Under the pieces are notes generated by a model. That model was given only the letters and a program-made list of their open reading frames with translations, was not told where the DNA came from and searched no databases. A program made the position numbers and the translations under genes. DNA of 40,379 nucleotides from Pseudoduganella namucuonensis (GTDB taxonomy: Bacteria > Pseudomonadota > Gammaproteobacteria > Burkholderiales > Burkholderiaceae_D): assembly GCF_900116645.1 (NCBI RefSeq), contig NZ_FPBO01000054.1, positions 1 to 40,379 of the forward strand, read 5' to 3'. Positions 7,654-15,809 of the stretch are shown here, one piece after another; within the stretch, counting starts at the first letter, position 1, and every line of letters begins with the position of its first letter.

Positions 7654-8796
7654 TCAGCGCGCGCCATGGGACTGCATCACATCGGCCAGGCTGCCGCCGA
7701 ACGGTGCGGCGCGGCCGGCCAGCACGCGCATGGCCAGCGCGCGGAAGCGCACCGGGTCGGCCAGCTCGCCCGCCAGCGCCATCTGCGCGTAGCGCGCGGA
7801 CAGGCTTTGCTTGTCCAGGCCCAGCGCGCGGTCGATGCTGGCCTGCGCCTCTTCGCGCCGTCCCGCCAGCGCCTGCACCACCGCCATGCCGCCGTGGCTT
7901 TCGCCGAAGTTGCGGTCCAGGTCCAGCGCCGTGCGGAACGCGGCCTCGGCGCCCGCCGGGTCGCCGCTGAAGATGCGCGCCCAGCCCAGCACGTGCCAGG
8001 TGCCGATATGGCCAGGCAGGTAGCGCACCGCTTTTTCCAGCTGCGGCAGCGCGGCGGACAAGTCTTGTTGCAGCAGGCTCGCCAGGCCCAGGCCGGACCA
8101 CGCGCGGCCCTCCTCCGGGTTGCGCTCCAGCGCTTCGCGCAGCAGCGCGGCGGCGGCGGCGCTGTCGGTGCGGGCCAAGGCCACCGATCCGCCCACCACC
8201 AGCGCCTCCATGGTCCGGCCGCGCGCCAGCGCCGCCGCGCTCAGCTGGTCGGCCTGCCCGATATCGCCGGCGTCCAGGTGCACGGCGCTGGCCGCGCCGA
8301 GGAAGGCCGGGGCTTCCCGGCAGTGTTCCAAGTGGGTGGCGGCCAGCGCCACCGCCTGATCGAGTTCGCCGAGGTGATGCAGCAGCCGCAGCGCCAGCGT
8401 GACCGCCTCGGCGCCCGCGCCGGCGTCCGCCACATGGGGCGCCAGCGCCGTCCAGCCCTGCTCGTGCCGCCCGAGCCAGAGGCAGGCGTAGGCCAGGTTG
8501 TAGGCCAGGCCGGCGTCCGCGTACTGGGCCAGCAGCCCTTCGAACAGGGCCGCCGCCGCTTCCCATTGCCGGTCCGCCAGCAGGATATTGCCCAGACGCG
8601 CGCGCAGGTAGGGGTCCTCCGGCGTGGCCTCGAGCGCCTTGCGCGCGTGCGCCTCGGCCCGCTCGTGCTGGCCGGCGGCCAGGCACAGGTCGAGCACCGT
8701 GGCCAGCAGGGGCCGGTTGCCGGGATCGACGGCCAGGTAGCCTTCGTTGCGCTCCAGTTGCTGGGCCAGCGCCGCTTGATCTTGTGGTGACTGCAT
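7654..8796 (-). CDS. Tetratricopeptide-repeat protein, 380 aa
   Basis: No signal peptide or membrane segment, so probably cytoplasmic. Nearly the whole length is TPR-like helix pairs: e.g. ERAEAHARKALEATPEDPYL (~45-65), then LGNILLADRQWEAAAALFEG, and later GRAWSGLGLASLLQQDLSAA, GTWHVLGWARIFSGDPAGAE and FRTALDLDRNFGE. ATG 8796 is preceded by AAGAAGG. It sits in the operon between export genes, so a chaperone, scaffold or substrate-recognition role for the export machine is a reasonable inference, supported by the TPR folds of many type III secretion chaperones. I do not recognise it as a known flagellar protein. Confidence 0.85.
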   Translation of the reverse strand: MQSPQDQAALAQQLERNEGYLAVDPGNRPLLATVLDLCLAAGQHERAEAHARKALEATPEDPYLRARLGNILLADRQWEAAAALFEGLLAQYADAGLAYNLAYACLWLGRHEQGWTALAPHVADAGAGAEAVTLALRLLHHLGELDQAVALAATHLEHCREAPAFLGAASAVHLDAGDIGQADQLSAAALARGRTMEALVVGGSVALARTDSAAAAALLREALERNPEEGRAWSGLGLASLLQQDLSAALPQLEKAVRYLPGHIGTWHVLGWARIFSGDPAGAEAAFRTALDLDRNFGESHGGMAVVQALAGRREEAQASIDRALGLDKQSLSARYAQMALAGELADPVRFRALAMRVLAGRAAPFGGSLADVMQSHGAR

Positions 8797-8820
8797 AAAT
8801 AAACCTTCTTGAAATGTGTG

Positions 8821-9204
8821 CTAGCCCTGGCGGGACAGCAGATGGCCGATCGCCTCCTCCACCAGCGCGCCGCTCGCTGGGTCCGCCTCCATGGCGTCCT
8901 GGACGTCGTCCAGCATCTGATAAAAACGGGCGTCGTTGGCGAGCCCGGCGCCGAAATGCGACAGCAGCACCGCCTCCAGGAACACGCGGAACGCCTTGCG
9001 GCCCCGGTTGGGGTCGTCCGGCGCAATCTGCGCCACGCGCAACTCGATCAATTCCGGCAGACCGGCCGGCGCGTAGCCGTCGCGCCGGGCGGCCTTGTCC
9101 CCGCCCTTGCCCGCCGGCTTGCGCGGACGGCCCTGTGCCACCCGCCCCGTCAATTGCGACTGGATGGCGGTGACCAGCTGGTTGACCGGGCTCAGCTTAG
9201 CCAT
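8821..9204 (-). CDS. Uncharacterised 127-aa protein of the flagellar-type operon
   Basis: I do not recognise a family. The first ~45 residues are basic and polar (TGRVAQGRPRKPAGKGGDKA) and look disordered; residues ~50-127 look like a compact helical domain (GRKAFRVFLEAVLLSHFGAG, FYQMLDDVQDAMEADP). There is no signal peptide or membrane segment. It lies between two TPR genes (8 bp after one, 24 bp before the next), a common arrangement for a small protein and its TPR partner. The high G+C third-position pattern and tight spacing support it as a real gene. Confidence 0.75.
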   Translation of the reverse strand: MAKLSPVNQLVTAIQSQLTGRVAQGRPRKPAGKGGDKAARRDGYAPAGLPELIELRVAQIAPDDPNRGRKAFRVFLEAVLLSHFGAGLANDARFYQMLDDVQDAMEADPASGALVEEAIGHLLSRQG

Positions 9205-9212
9205 GGCGCCGC

Positions 9213-9809
9213 TTAGTGCTTGATGTTGCCGGCGTAGGCCGACAGCAGGAACTGGTGGCCGCCGTCATCGGCCGGCTGGGCCGGCGCGGGGGCAGGTTCG
9301 GCCGGCGCGCCGCCCGCCAGCCGCGTCTCGATCTCGGCGATGATGCTCTGCATGTCCGCGTTCAGCGGCGCGTTGCCCAGGTTGAGCGCGATGCCCTGCG
9401 CCAGCGCGCCGCGCGCGGCCTCCAGCTCGCCCGCGATCAGTTTCAGCAGGCCGGCGCCGAACTGCCGCAGCGCCTCCGGCACGCCGGCCTCGGTCAACGG
9501 CACCAGCACGGTGGCGGCCCGCTCGGCGTCGTTCGCGCCCAGCCACAGCAGGCCCAGTTGCAGGCGCGCGGTCGCCAGCGCTGGGTCCAGCGCGAGCGCG
9601 GCCTCCAGCTCGCCGGCGGCGCGGTCGTACATCCGCAGTTGCGCGTATTCGGCGCCCAGCAGGTAGTGCACCTGCCCGGTCGCGTCCGGACGGGAGGCCG
9701 CCTCCTTCAGGTAGGCGATGGCCGCGCCCGAATCGCCGGCCGCGCCAGCCCTCAGCGCCAGCTGGAACAGTTCGGCCTGGTCCAGTATTGCAAGTGTTCC
9801 TATCGTCAT
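9213..9809 (-). CDS. Tetratricopeptide-repeat protein, 198 aa
   Basis: Residues ~12-135 form about three to four TPR-like helix pairs (AELFQLALRAGAAGDSGAA, YDRAAGELEAALALDPALAT, ARLQLGLLWLGANDAERAA). A proline/alanine-rich linker (~165-185) precedes the C-terminal end FLLSAYAGNIKH. No signal peptide is seen. ATG 9809 has AGAGGA upstream. It follows the sigma factor gene by 15 bp. Role unknown; by position it may act with the 127-aa protein and the larger TPR protein as an accessory module of the export machine. Confidence 0.85.
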   Translation of the reverse strand: MTIGTLAILDQAELFQLALRAGAAGDSGAAIAYLKEAASRPDATGQVHYLLGAEYAQLRMYDRAAGELEAALALDPALATARLQLGLLWLGANDAERAATVLVPLTEAGVPEALRQFGAGLLKLIAGELEAARGALAQGIALNLGNAPLNADMQSIIAEIETRLAGGAPAEPAPAPAQPADDGGHQFLLSAYAGNIKH

Positions 9810-9824
9810 GTCCGCATCCTCTGA

Positions 9825-10577
9825 TTAAAAACTGTAATCCACGCCGCCGCCGCGCAAGCTCTCGCGCAAGGCCGTCAGCGCTTCCTTGTGAAGCTGGGAA
9901 ATCCTGGCCTTCGACAGCGCCAGCAAGGCCGCGATCTCCCCGAAACTCTGCTGCTGCAAATAGTGGTAGCTCAGTATCTGGCGCTGCCGTTCGGGCAATT
10001 CCACCAGCATGGCCCGCACCCGCTCGCGCAGCTGGCGCATTTCCACCGCCGCGTACGTGTTGTCCGCGTACCCGGCCTCTTCCGCCCGGTACATGCCGGA
10101 CTGGTCCAGCACGAAGCCCACCGCCAGGCCCACCGCCAGCTCGGCCAGGTGGCTGAACAGCGCGTTGGCGTCGCGCCCTTCCGGCGCCTCCTCGCGCAAC
10201 TCCCGCACCCGCTCCGCCACGACGCGCTTGCGCGTGGCGATCTGTTCCTGCATGTCGCTATAGGACTGAATGCCGCTGAGTATAGCGCCGTTGATGCGCG
10301 GCGCGGCGAAAGTCCGAAAGCCCGCGTCGCGCGTGGCGTCGTAGCGGTCTATCGCTCCCAGCAGGCCTTCGCGCGCGAACTGCAGGTAATCGTCGAACTC
10401 CAGCCCCGCGTAGGTGCGGCGCGCGAACAGCCGTCCCGCCATGATCCGCGCGAACTCGAGATGGAGCGCGACCAGCCGCTCGCGCGCCTCCTGGCCGCCG
10501 CCGCCGCGCAGTGCGGCCCACAGGGCGGCGCCGTCGTGGCCGTCCCCGGCGTCGTCCAGTTGGGCAAGCGCGCTCAC
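9825..10577 (-). CDS. fliA: RNA polymerase sigma factor, sigma28 (FliA) family
   Basis: 250 aa. Region 2 (~34-105) carries FDDYLQFAREGLLGAIDRYD and FRTFAAPRINGAIL; region 4 (183-240) carries LPERQRQILSYHYLQQQSF and a helix-turn-helix ending SKARISQLHKEAL. These are the family's hallmark segments. I chose GTG 10577 because AGGA stands 7 nt before it and it lies 8 bp after the fliP stop. Sigma28 factors normally drive late flagellar genes and are held by FlgM until hook completion; no FlgM gene is seen here. Its location between fliP and a TPR gene inside the structural operon is unusual. Candidate targets include the two flanking YD genes (inference). Confidence 0.93.
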   Translation of the reverse strand: MSALAQLDDAGDGHDGAALWAALRGGGGQEARERLVALHLEFARIMAGRLFARRTYAGLEFDDYLQFAREGLLGAIDRYDATRDAGFRTFAAPRINGAILSGIQSYSDMQEQIATRKRVVAERVRELREEAPEGRDANALFSHLAELAVGLAVGFVLDQSGMYRAEEAGYADNTYAAVEMRQLRERVRAMLVELPERQRQILSYHYLQQQSFGEIAALLALSKARISQLHKEALTALRESLRGGGVDYSF

Positions 10578-10585
10578 GGCAAGTC

Positions 10586-11371
10586 CTAGAGGAAGGTACC
10601 CAGCAGCGAACGCACGACCAGGTTCCACCCGTCCATCAGCACGAACATCAATATCTTCAGCGGCAGCGAGATCGAGGCCGGCGGCACCATCATCATGCCC
10701 AGCGCCATCAGCGCGCTGGAGACGATCAGGTCCACCAGCAGGAAGGGCAGGAAGATGACGAAGCCGATCTGGAACGCGGCCCGCAGCTCGGACAGCATGA
10801 ACGCCGGGATCAGCTGCACCATGCTGATGTCGTCCATGCTGCGCGGCTGCTCGGCCTTGGCCAGCTCCACCATCAGCGCCAGGTCCTGTTCGCGGGTCTG
10901 GCGCACCATGAATTCGCGCAGCGGCGCCGCCGCCCGGCTTGCGGCCGCCTCGGTGCCCAGCTTGCCGGCCATATAGGGTTGCAGCGCCTTGCTGTTGATG
11001 TCCTGCAGCACCGGCGACATGGTGAACAGCGTCAGGAACAGCGACAGGCTGATCAGCACGGTGTTCGGCGGCGTCTCCTGCATGCCCAGCGCCGTGCGCA
11101 GCATGGACAGCACCACGACGATGCGGATGAAGGACGTCATCGACATCAGGATGGCCGGCGCCAGGCTGAGCACGGTCAAGCCCAGCAGGACCTTGATCGC
11201 CGACGACACCTCGCCGGGCGCGCCCGCGCCGCCATCCAGCCGGATCTGCACGCCGGGCAGGCTCACGGCGGTTTCGGCGGCGGCGGGCAAGGCCGCGCAG
11301 GCGCACACGGCCAGCAGGGCGGCGGCGGCCAGCCGGAGTCCCCGCGCGCGCGTGATCGATCCGCCCGTCAT
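10586..11371 (-). CDS. fliP: Flagellar export protein FliP
   Basis: 261 aa. A signal peptide (about 1-32, ending PAAA) is followed by the first membrane pair with FIRIVVVLSMLRTALG (81-96), a periplasmic segment, and the last membrane pair with the methionine gasket MMMVPP (~226-231) and FVLMDGW. FliP forms the core ring of the export gate. ATG overlaps the fliO stop by four bases (ATGA). Confidence 0.97.
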   Translation of the reverse strand: MTGGSITRARGLRLAAAALLAVCACAALPAAAETAVSLPGVQIRLDGGAGAPGEVSSAIKVLLGLTVLSLAPAILMSMTSFIRIVVVLSMLRTALGMQETPPNTVLISLSLFLTLFTMSPVLQDINSKALQPYMAGKLGTEAAASRAAAPLREFMVRQTREQDLALMVELAKAEQPRSMDDISMVQLIPAFMLSELRAAFQIGFVIFLPFLLVDLIVSSALMALGMMMVPPASISLPLKILMFVLMDGWNLVVRSLLGTFL

Positions 11372-11814
11372 CGCGCTTGCTCCGGGGCTGCCGGCGCCGC
11401 GTCCGGCGGCGTGGGCGCCGACGCCAGGCAGGTGACGCCATGCTCGCCCTGCGCTATCAGGTAGCGGCCGCCCGAGAACTCCACCACCGACAACAGCGTG
11501 CGCGGACCCAGCCGCTGGGTTTCGACGATGCGCAGCGCGCCCTCCGACGGGCCGGCCGGGGCCAGCTTCAGCCGTTTGCGCAGCACGTACACAACGACGA
11601 TCGCCGCCAGCGAGATCAGCACCACGCCGACGGCGCCGCCCGAGATGGCTTCGGCCGGCACGGCGGCGGTGCGCTTGAACGGAATCGCGGCGGCCGAGGC
11701 GGCCGAGGCCGCGGGCACGGAGGCGGCGGCTTCGGCCTGCGCGGCCAGCGCGCCGGCCGCGTACGGCAGCGTGGCGGCCGCGCCGAGCATGGCCGCCAGC
11801 CAGCGCCGCGTCAT
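11368..11814 (-). CDS. fliO: Flagellar biosynthesis protein FliO
   Basis: 148 aa. A signal-like N-terminus (1-~25) and an alanine-rich stretch lead to one membrane segment (GVVLISLAAIVVVYVLR, ~60-77). The cytoplasmic domain follows with LRIVETQRLGPRTLLSVVEF, the conserved core of FliO. FliO helps FliP assemble. The ATG (11814) overlaps the fliN stop by four bases. Confidence 0.9.
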   Translation of the reverse strand: MTRRWLAAMLGAAATLPYAAGALAAQAEAAASVPAASAASAAAIPFKRTAAVPAEAISGGAVGVVLISLAAIVVVYVLRKRLKLAPAGPSEGALRIVETQRLGPRTLLSVVEFSGGRYLIAQGEHGVTCLASAPTPPDAAPAAPEQAR

Positions 11815-12164
11815 GCCTTGGCCGCCGGCGCGATTTCGCTGATGCGCACGCCGAAGTTGTCGTCCACCACCACCAGCTGGCCGCGGGCGACCACGTTGCC
11901 GTTGACCACCACGTCGACCGGGCAATCGACCGAACGGTCGATCTTCAGCACCGACAGTTCCCGCAGCGCCATCAGGTCGCCCACGGTGGTGCGGGCTTCG
12001 CCGACCACCACGCTGACGCTGACCGGCACGCTGTCCAGCAGGCTCAGGTTGCCCGCAAGCACGGCGGGGCCGGCCGGCGGCTGGGGCTGGATCTCGGCCA
12101 GTTCGATCAGTTGGGTGTGGCCCGCGGCCTTGTCTTGGGTTTTGCCGCTCATGCTGCTGCTCAT
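11811..12164 (-). CDS. fliN: Flagellar C-ring protein FliN
   Basis: 117 aa. A variable N-terminus precedes a SpoA domain at 42-111 (LLDSVPVSVSVVVG, VGDLMALRELSV, VDVVVNGNVVARGQ, VVVDDNFGVRISEI), close to canonical FliN. FliN forms the base of the C ring and docks FliH-FliI. ATG 12164 overlaps the fliM-like stop (ATGA) and has GGAG upstream. Normal conservation here contrasts with the reduced FliG-like and FliM-like partners, consistent with selection for the export-docking role of the C ring rather than for switching (inference). Confidence 0.95.
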   Translation of the reverse strand: MSSSMSGKTQDKAAGHTQLIELAEIQPQPPAGPAVLAGNLSLLDSVPVSVSVVVGEARTTVGDLMALRELSVLKIDRSVDCPVDVVVNGNVVARGQLVVVDDNFGVRISEIAPAAKA

Positions 12165-12979
12165 GCTTTTGCTCCGGATGATGAATTGCTGCGCACGATT
12201 TCCAGTGCGATGGTTTTTTCCAGGGTGCCCAGGTGGCCGCCGAACAGCACCCTGCCGTCCGGTCCCTTGATGGCCAGCGGCTGGTCGGCCAGCGTGTCCA
12301 GGCGGATCACGTCGCCGACGCCGAGCGCCAGCAGGCTGCCCAGGCCGACCTCGGCGCGCCCGGCGTCCACTTGCAGCCGCAGCGGCAAATGTCCCAGCGC
12401 GCGGGCCCGGTCCACCGGCTTCAGCGGTGCCAGCGGCGCCGGCGAGGCGGCGCCGGCCTGGCTCGCGCACAAGGCCAGCACGGCCGCGTGGTTGAGTACG
12501 CCCGTGCACGCCTGTTTGCCCAGGCGGACATCGACGCGCACCGCGCCGGAGGCGTGGCGCCAAACGGCCTGCGGCGGCTCGTCGCCGGCGGCGCCCGCGC
12601 CGGTGTGCGCGCCCAGCAGCGACCGCGCCAGGCCCTCGGCCAGCGCGGCCAAGGCCGCCTCCGCGCCGGCTTGCGCCATGCGGGCCGGCGCGCCGCCCGG
12701 CGGCGCGTGGCGCTTGTCCGGCGCGAACAGCATGCCTTGAAGCAGCGGCGCCAGGTCCAGCGGCCAGCCCAGCCAGAGCGCCTGCTCGCCGGCCGCGTGC
12801 GACAGGCGCCACGCCGGCGCGTGCAGCGCGCCGCCTTCCCAGGCCCGCTCGGCGGTCAGCGCCAGCTGGTGGCGCGGCAGGCCCCAGTCGGCGCACCAGG
12901 CGTCGGCCGCGCGCTCGAGCGCGCCGCGCACGGCGGCCAGCGCCGCCGCGCCCAGCAGGGCGTACGGACGAACTTGCAT
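12161..12979 (-). CDS. fliM: Divergent FliM-like C-ring protein
   Basis: 272 aa, shorter than usual FliM (~330). Residues 198-262 form a SpoA domain (LPLRLQVDAGRAEVGLGSLL, VGDVIRLDTLADQPLAI), and position directly before fliN supports the call. The N-terminal CheY-binding peptide of FliM (LSQxEIDxLL type) is absent: the protein begins MQVRPYALLGAAALAAV. The central domain is poorly conserved and I do not see the GGxG motif. A SctQ-like organisation is an alternative reading. The start overlaps the flgE stop by one base (TGATG). Confidence 0.8.
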   Translation of the reverse strand: MQVRPYALLGAAALAAVRGALERAADAWCADWGLPRHQLALTAERAWEGGALHAPAWRLSHAAGEQALWLGWPLDLAPLLQGMLFAPDKRHAPPGGAPARMAQAGAEAALAALAEGLARSLLGAHTGAGAAGDEPPQAVWRHASGAVRVDVRLGKQACTGVLNHAAVLALCASQAGAASPAPLAPLKPVDRARALGHLPLRLQVDAGRAEVGLGSLLALGVGDVIRLDTLADQPLAIKGPDGRVLFGGHLGTLEKTIALEIVRSNSSSGAKA

Positions 12980-14160
12980 CAGCGGTTGCCCTTCATGTCG
13001 AACAGCTGCTGGATCATGTCGTTGGCGGTGCTGATCACGTGCGACGAGGCCTGGTAGCCGCGCTGCATCAGGATCAGGTTGCCGAACTCCTCCGCCAGGT
13101 CCACATTGGAGCCCTCGCGGCGGCCGGACGCCAGCGTGCCGTAGGCCTCGTCGCCGGCGTGGCCGTAGCGCACCGGCGCGCCGCTGCGCTTCTTGAAGGC
13201 GCCGCCTTGCTGCTCCAGGTCGCCCTCGGTCAGGAATTCGGCCAACGCCAGGCGCGGGCCCTTGGCGGTCTCGCCGTTCGAATAGCGCACCACCACCGTT
13301 CCTTCCTCGTCGATGCTCTGGTCGGTGCGCACACCGGCCACGTGGCCGTCCTGGGAAGCCATGTTCAGCGCGCTCGCGGCGGTGCTGGTTTGCATGGCGT
13401 TGAAGTCCAGTTGCACCGCGAACGAGGGCACGCCGGTGCTGACGTAGTTGAAATTCATCGTGGTGAAGCCGGTCGCCGGAAAACCGCCGGTGAACTTGAC
13501 GGTGCCGGTGCCCAGCGTGGCGCCGCCGGTCACGCCGTCGGTGACGGTGACGGTGTAGCTGCCGCCGGTCAGGTCCTTGAAGCTCAGGTTGACGGTGTGG
13601 CTGACGCCGTTGGCGTCGATCACGGTCAGGCCGTTCAGCGTCGCGTCCACGGCGGGCGTGGCCACGGTCGAGGTCAGGTTGCCGGCCAGCTTGATGACGG
13701 AGGTGGCCTTCGGCATGCTGCGGTTGAGCGCCGTGTCGAGCTTGATGTCGACCAGTTTGCCCTTGTCGTCCAGCGCCTGTACCTTGTCGCCGGCCGCGTT
13801 GACCAGCACGTTTTCGGCGTCGAACTGGAATTCACCGGCGCGGGTGTACAGCAACTGCTCGTCGCGCTTGACGGTGAACATGCCGTTGCCGTTGATGCTC
13901 AGGTCGAGCGCGTTGCCGGTCGACTGCTCGGTGCCGGCGCGGAACATCACCTTGGTGGCCAGCGTGCTCACGCCGGTGCCCTGGTTGGCCTGGCCGCCGC
14001 CGGGCAGCACGCCGCCGCCCTGCTCGAACATCTCGCCGAACTGCAGCTGCGCGCTCTTGAAGCCCGGCGTGTTGACGTTGGCCAGGTTGTTGCCGACCAC
14101 GCGCAGGCCCTTGGCGTGGCTCAGCAGGCCGGAGGTGCCGATGAAAAGCGTATCAAACAT
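12979..14160 (-). CDS. flgE: Flagellar hook protein FlgE
   Basis: 393 aa. The N-terminal rod/hook motif GNNLANVNTPGF is at 23-34. A beta-rich threonine/glycine central region (~130-290) follows. The C-terminal coiled segment ends SGRREGSNVDLAEEFGNLIL through QGYQASSHVISTANDM, the family's helical zipper. FlgE polymerises into the hook outside the outer membrane, so the machine is predicted to build an external conduit. It starts 18 bp after flgD with AAGGGA upstream. Confidence 0.96.
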   Translation of the reverse strand: MFDTLFIGTSGLLSHAKGLRVVGNNLANVNTPGFKSAQLQFGEMFEQGGGVLPGGGQANQGTGVSTLATKVMFRAGTEQSTGNALDLSINGNGMFTVKRDEQLLYTRAGEFQFDAENVLVNAAGDKVQALDDKGKLVDIKLDTALNRSMPKATSVIKLAGNLTSTVATPAVDATLNGLTVIDANGVSHTVNLSFKDLTGGSYTVTVTDGVTGGATLGTGTVKFTGGFPATGFTTMNFNYVSTGVPSFAVQLDFNAMQTSTAASALNMASQDGHVAGVRTDQSIDEEGTVVVRYSNGETAKGPRLALAEFLTEGDLEQQGGAFKKRSGAPVRYGHAGDEAYGTLASGRREGSNVDLAEEFGNLILMQRGYQASSHVISTANDMIQQLFDMKGNR

Positions 14161-14178
14161 GGCTGTTCCCTTATTCAG

Positions 14179-14583
14179 TTATCGGATATTGATGATTTGC
14201 GAGAGGCTGACGTTGTTCTGGAACGAGCCGGTCGAGGTGGTGATGGTCATCAGCGGCGAACCGGAAGACACGTCCAGCGCCGTCACGCGGCCGGAGACGA
14301 CGAAGCCGTTCTGGTTCACGTCCACCGTGCGGCCCAGCATGCCCACCGATTGCAGCGAGGACTGCACGCCCAGCAGGCTGTCGATCTTCACGTTCAGCTG
14401 GCGGCTCTGCTCCAGCGTGGCGAACTGGGCGATCTGCGCCACGAACTCCTGGTTGTCGACCGGCTTCAGCGGGTCCTGGTTGTTCAATTGCGACGTCAGG
14501 ATTTTCAGGAAGTCCTGGATGCCGATGTTGCTCGACTGCGAGGCGGAGCCTGTGCCGACGGCGGCGGTGGATGTGATCGCCAT
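14179..14583 (-). CDS. flgD: Hook-cap protein FlgD (short form)
   Basis: 134 aa, well under the ~220-230 aa of the enterobacterial protein. The conserved core is present: FLKILTSQLNNQDPLKPVDN (25-44) and EFVAQIAQFATLEQ. A short C-terminal beta segment follows, and the extended Ig/Fn3-like part of longer FlgDs is missing. Short FlgDs exist in other bacteria and can still cap the hook. The start codon overlaps the fliK stop by one base (TAATG). Confidence 0.93.
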   Translation of the reverse strand: MAITSTAAVGTGSASQSSNIGIQDFLKILTSQLNNQDPLKPVDNQEFVAQIAQFATLEQSRQLNVKIDSLLGVQSSLQSVGMLGRTVDVNQNGFVVSGRVTALDVSSGSPLMTITTSTGSFQNNVSLSQIINIR

Positions 14584-15809
14584 TAGATGTATCCTCTCAA
14601 GGTAATGTTGTGTGCGGCGGCGTCGCCCGCGGCTTCCGCCGGCGCGCCGTCGTCCGCCCCGCGTCCGCCGCCGGCGTGCTCCGCGTCGTCAACCTTGCGG
14701 CCGTTGACGGTCAGGGCGGCCAGCCGCTGGCCGCTGGTGTTCAGTTCGCCCGCCAGCGCCTGCGCCAGGCTGCGCACCTGCGCGGCGTTGAGCTCGGCGT
14801 CGCGGATCCAGGCTTGCACGCCATCGGCGCCGTGGTACAGGTGCAGCAGTTTTTTCGCGATCGGCTCGCCGGCGGGCTCCGGCGATTCCGGCGCGTGCCG
14901 TTGCGGCGCCTCGGTCTCGTCCAGCTCGGGCGGCGGCATGTCCGCCGCCGCGGCGGCCTCCTCCGGCGCCGACGACAAGGGCATGGCCCCCGACAGGGCC
15001 GTTCGCGCGGAGACCACCGCTGTCGTTTTGACGGCCATGCCGGCGTCCGCGTCCGTCACCGCGCCGGCGGCGGCGAGCCTGGCCGGCGGCGCTTGTCCCG
15101 CATCGCCGTCCAAGGCCACCAAGCCGGCCGCGGCCGGGGCTGGTCCGGCGATTGGCGCTCGCGGGACGGCGGTGGCCATGCCCGCGGCGAATGGCGCCGA
15201 CCCGGCGGCGGCGGGCTGCGCGGCATCGTCCATTCCCGTTGCGCCGTGCCCGTCCTGATCGGCGATGGCCGCCTGCGACTGGCCGGCCGTCTCCGGACCC
15301 GCGCCAGCCGTGACAAGGCCGGCCGCGTCGGGCGCCGCATGGCCCGATCGCGCGGTCGGCCCATTTGGCGCCGCGCCCGCCGTCGGCACTGCCGCCATGC
15401 CAGCGGCGGTTCCGGCCGCATCGCCGCCGGCGGCCCGCGCGGACTCCGGGGCCAGTGCGGAGTCCAGCGTGGAAGGCGACAGCCGGTCCACGGACCCAGC
15501 CTCCGCCGTCGAATCGGCACCGTCAGGCCCGGAGCCAGCTGGCACGCGGCCGGCGCGCGCGGCCGCGACCGGACGGGATTCCCCCTGCCCGACGGGCGCC
15601 CCTTGCCCGACCGGCCGGCTCGGCGACGTCAACGTCTCGGCCGTCGGCGCGCGCGCTCCCTCGGCGCGGCGTTGGCGGCCCAGGCCCGAAGCCAGCAACG
15701 CGTGCTCCAGTTCGGACAGCCAGCGGCCCTGCCGCGCCTCCGCGTGCCGACGGTCGAAACGGCCCGCCGCGCCCGGCTGCGCCTCGCTTGCTTCAAGATT
15801 AATCGCCAT
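14583..15809 (-). CDS. fliK: FliK-like hook-length control protein
   Basis: 408 aa. Residues ~35-310 are low-complexity, rich in alanine, glycine and proline, as in FliK rulers. The C-terminal portion (~325-370) shows VQAWIRDAELNAAQVRSLAQ then LAGELNTSGQRLAALTVNG, matching the second half of a Flg_hook domain. The first half is hard to see, so the domain looks reduced. Position between fliJ and flgD supports the call. FliK is itself exported, measures hook length and triggers FlhB switching. Start overlaps the fliJ end by 11 nt. Confidence rests on context plus a partial domain. Confidence 0.75.
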   Translation of the reverse strand: MAINLEASEAQPGAAGRFDRRHAEARQGRWLSELEHALLASGLGRQRRAEGARAPTAETLTSPSRPVGQGAPVGQGESRPVAAARAGRVPAGSGPDGADSTAEAGSVDRLSPSTLDSALAPESARAAGGDAAGTAAGMAAVPTAGAAPNGPTARSGHAAPDAAGLVTAGAGPETAGQSQAAIADQDGHGATGMDDAAQPAAAGSAPFAAGMATAVPRAPIAGPAPAAAGLVALDGDAGQAPPARLAAAGAVTDADAGMAVKTTAVVSARTALSGAMPLSSAPEEAAAAADMPPPELDETEAPQRHAPESPEPAGEPIAKKLLHLYHGADGVQAWIRDAELNAAQVRSLAQALAGELNTSGQRLAALTVNGRKVDDAEHAGGGRGADDGAPAEAAGDAAAHNITLRGYI

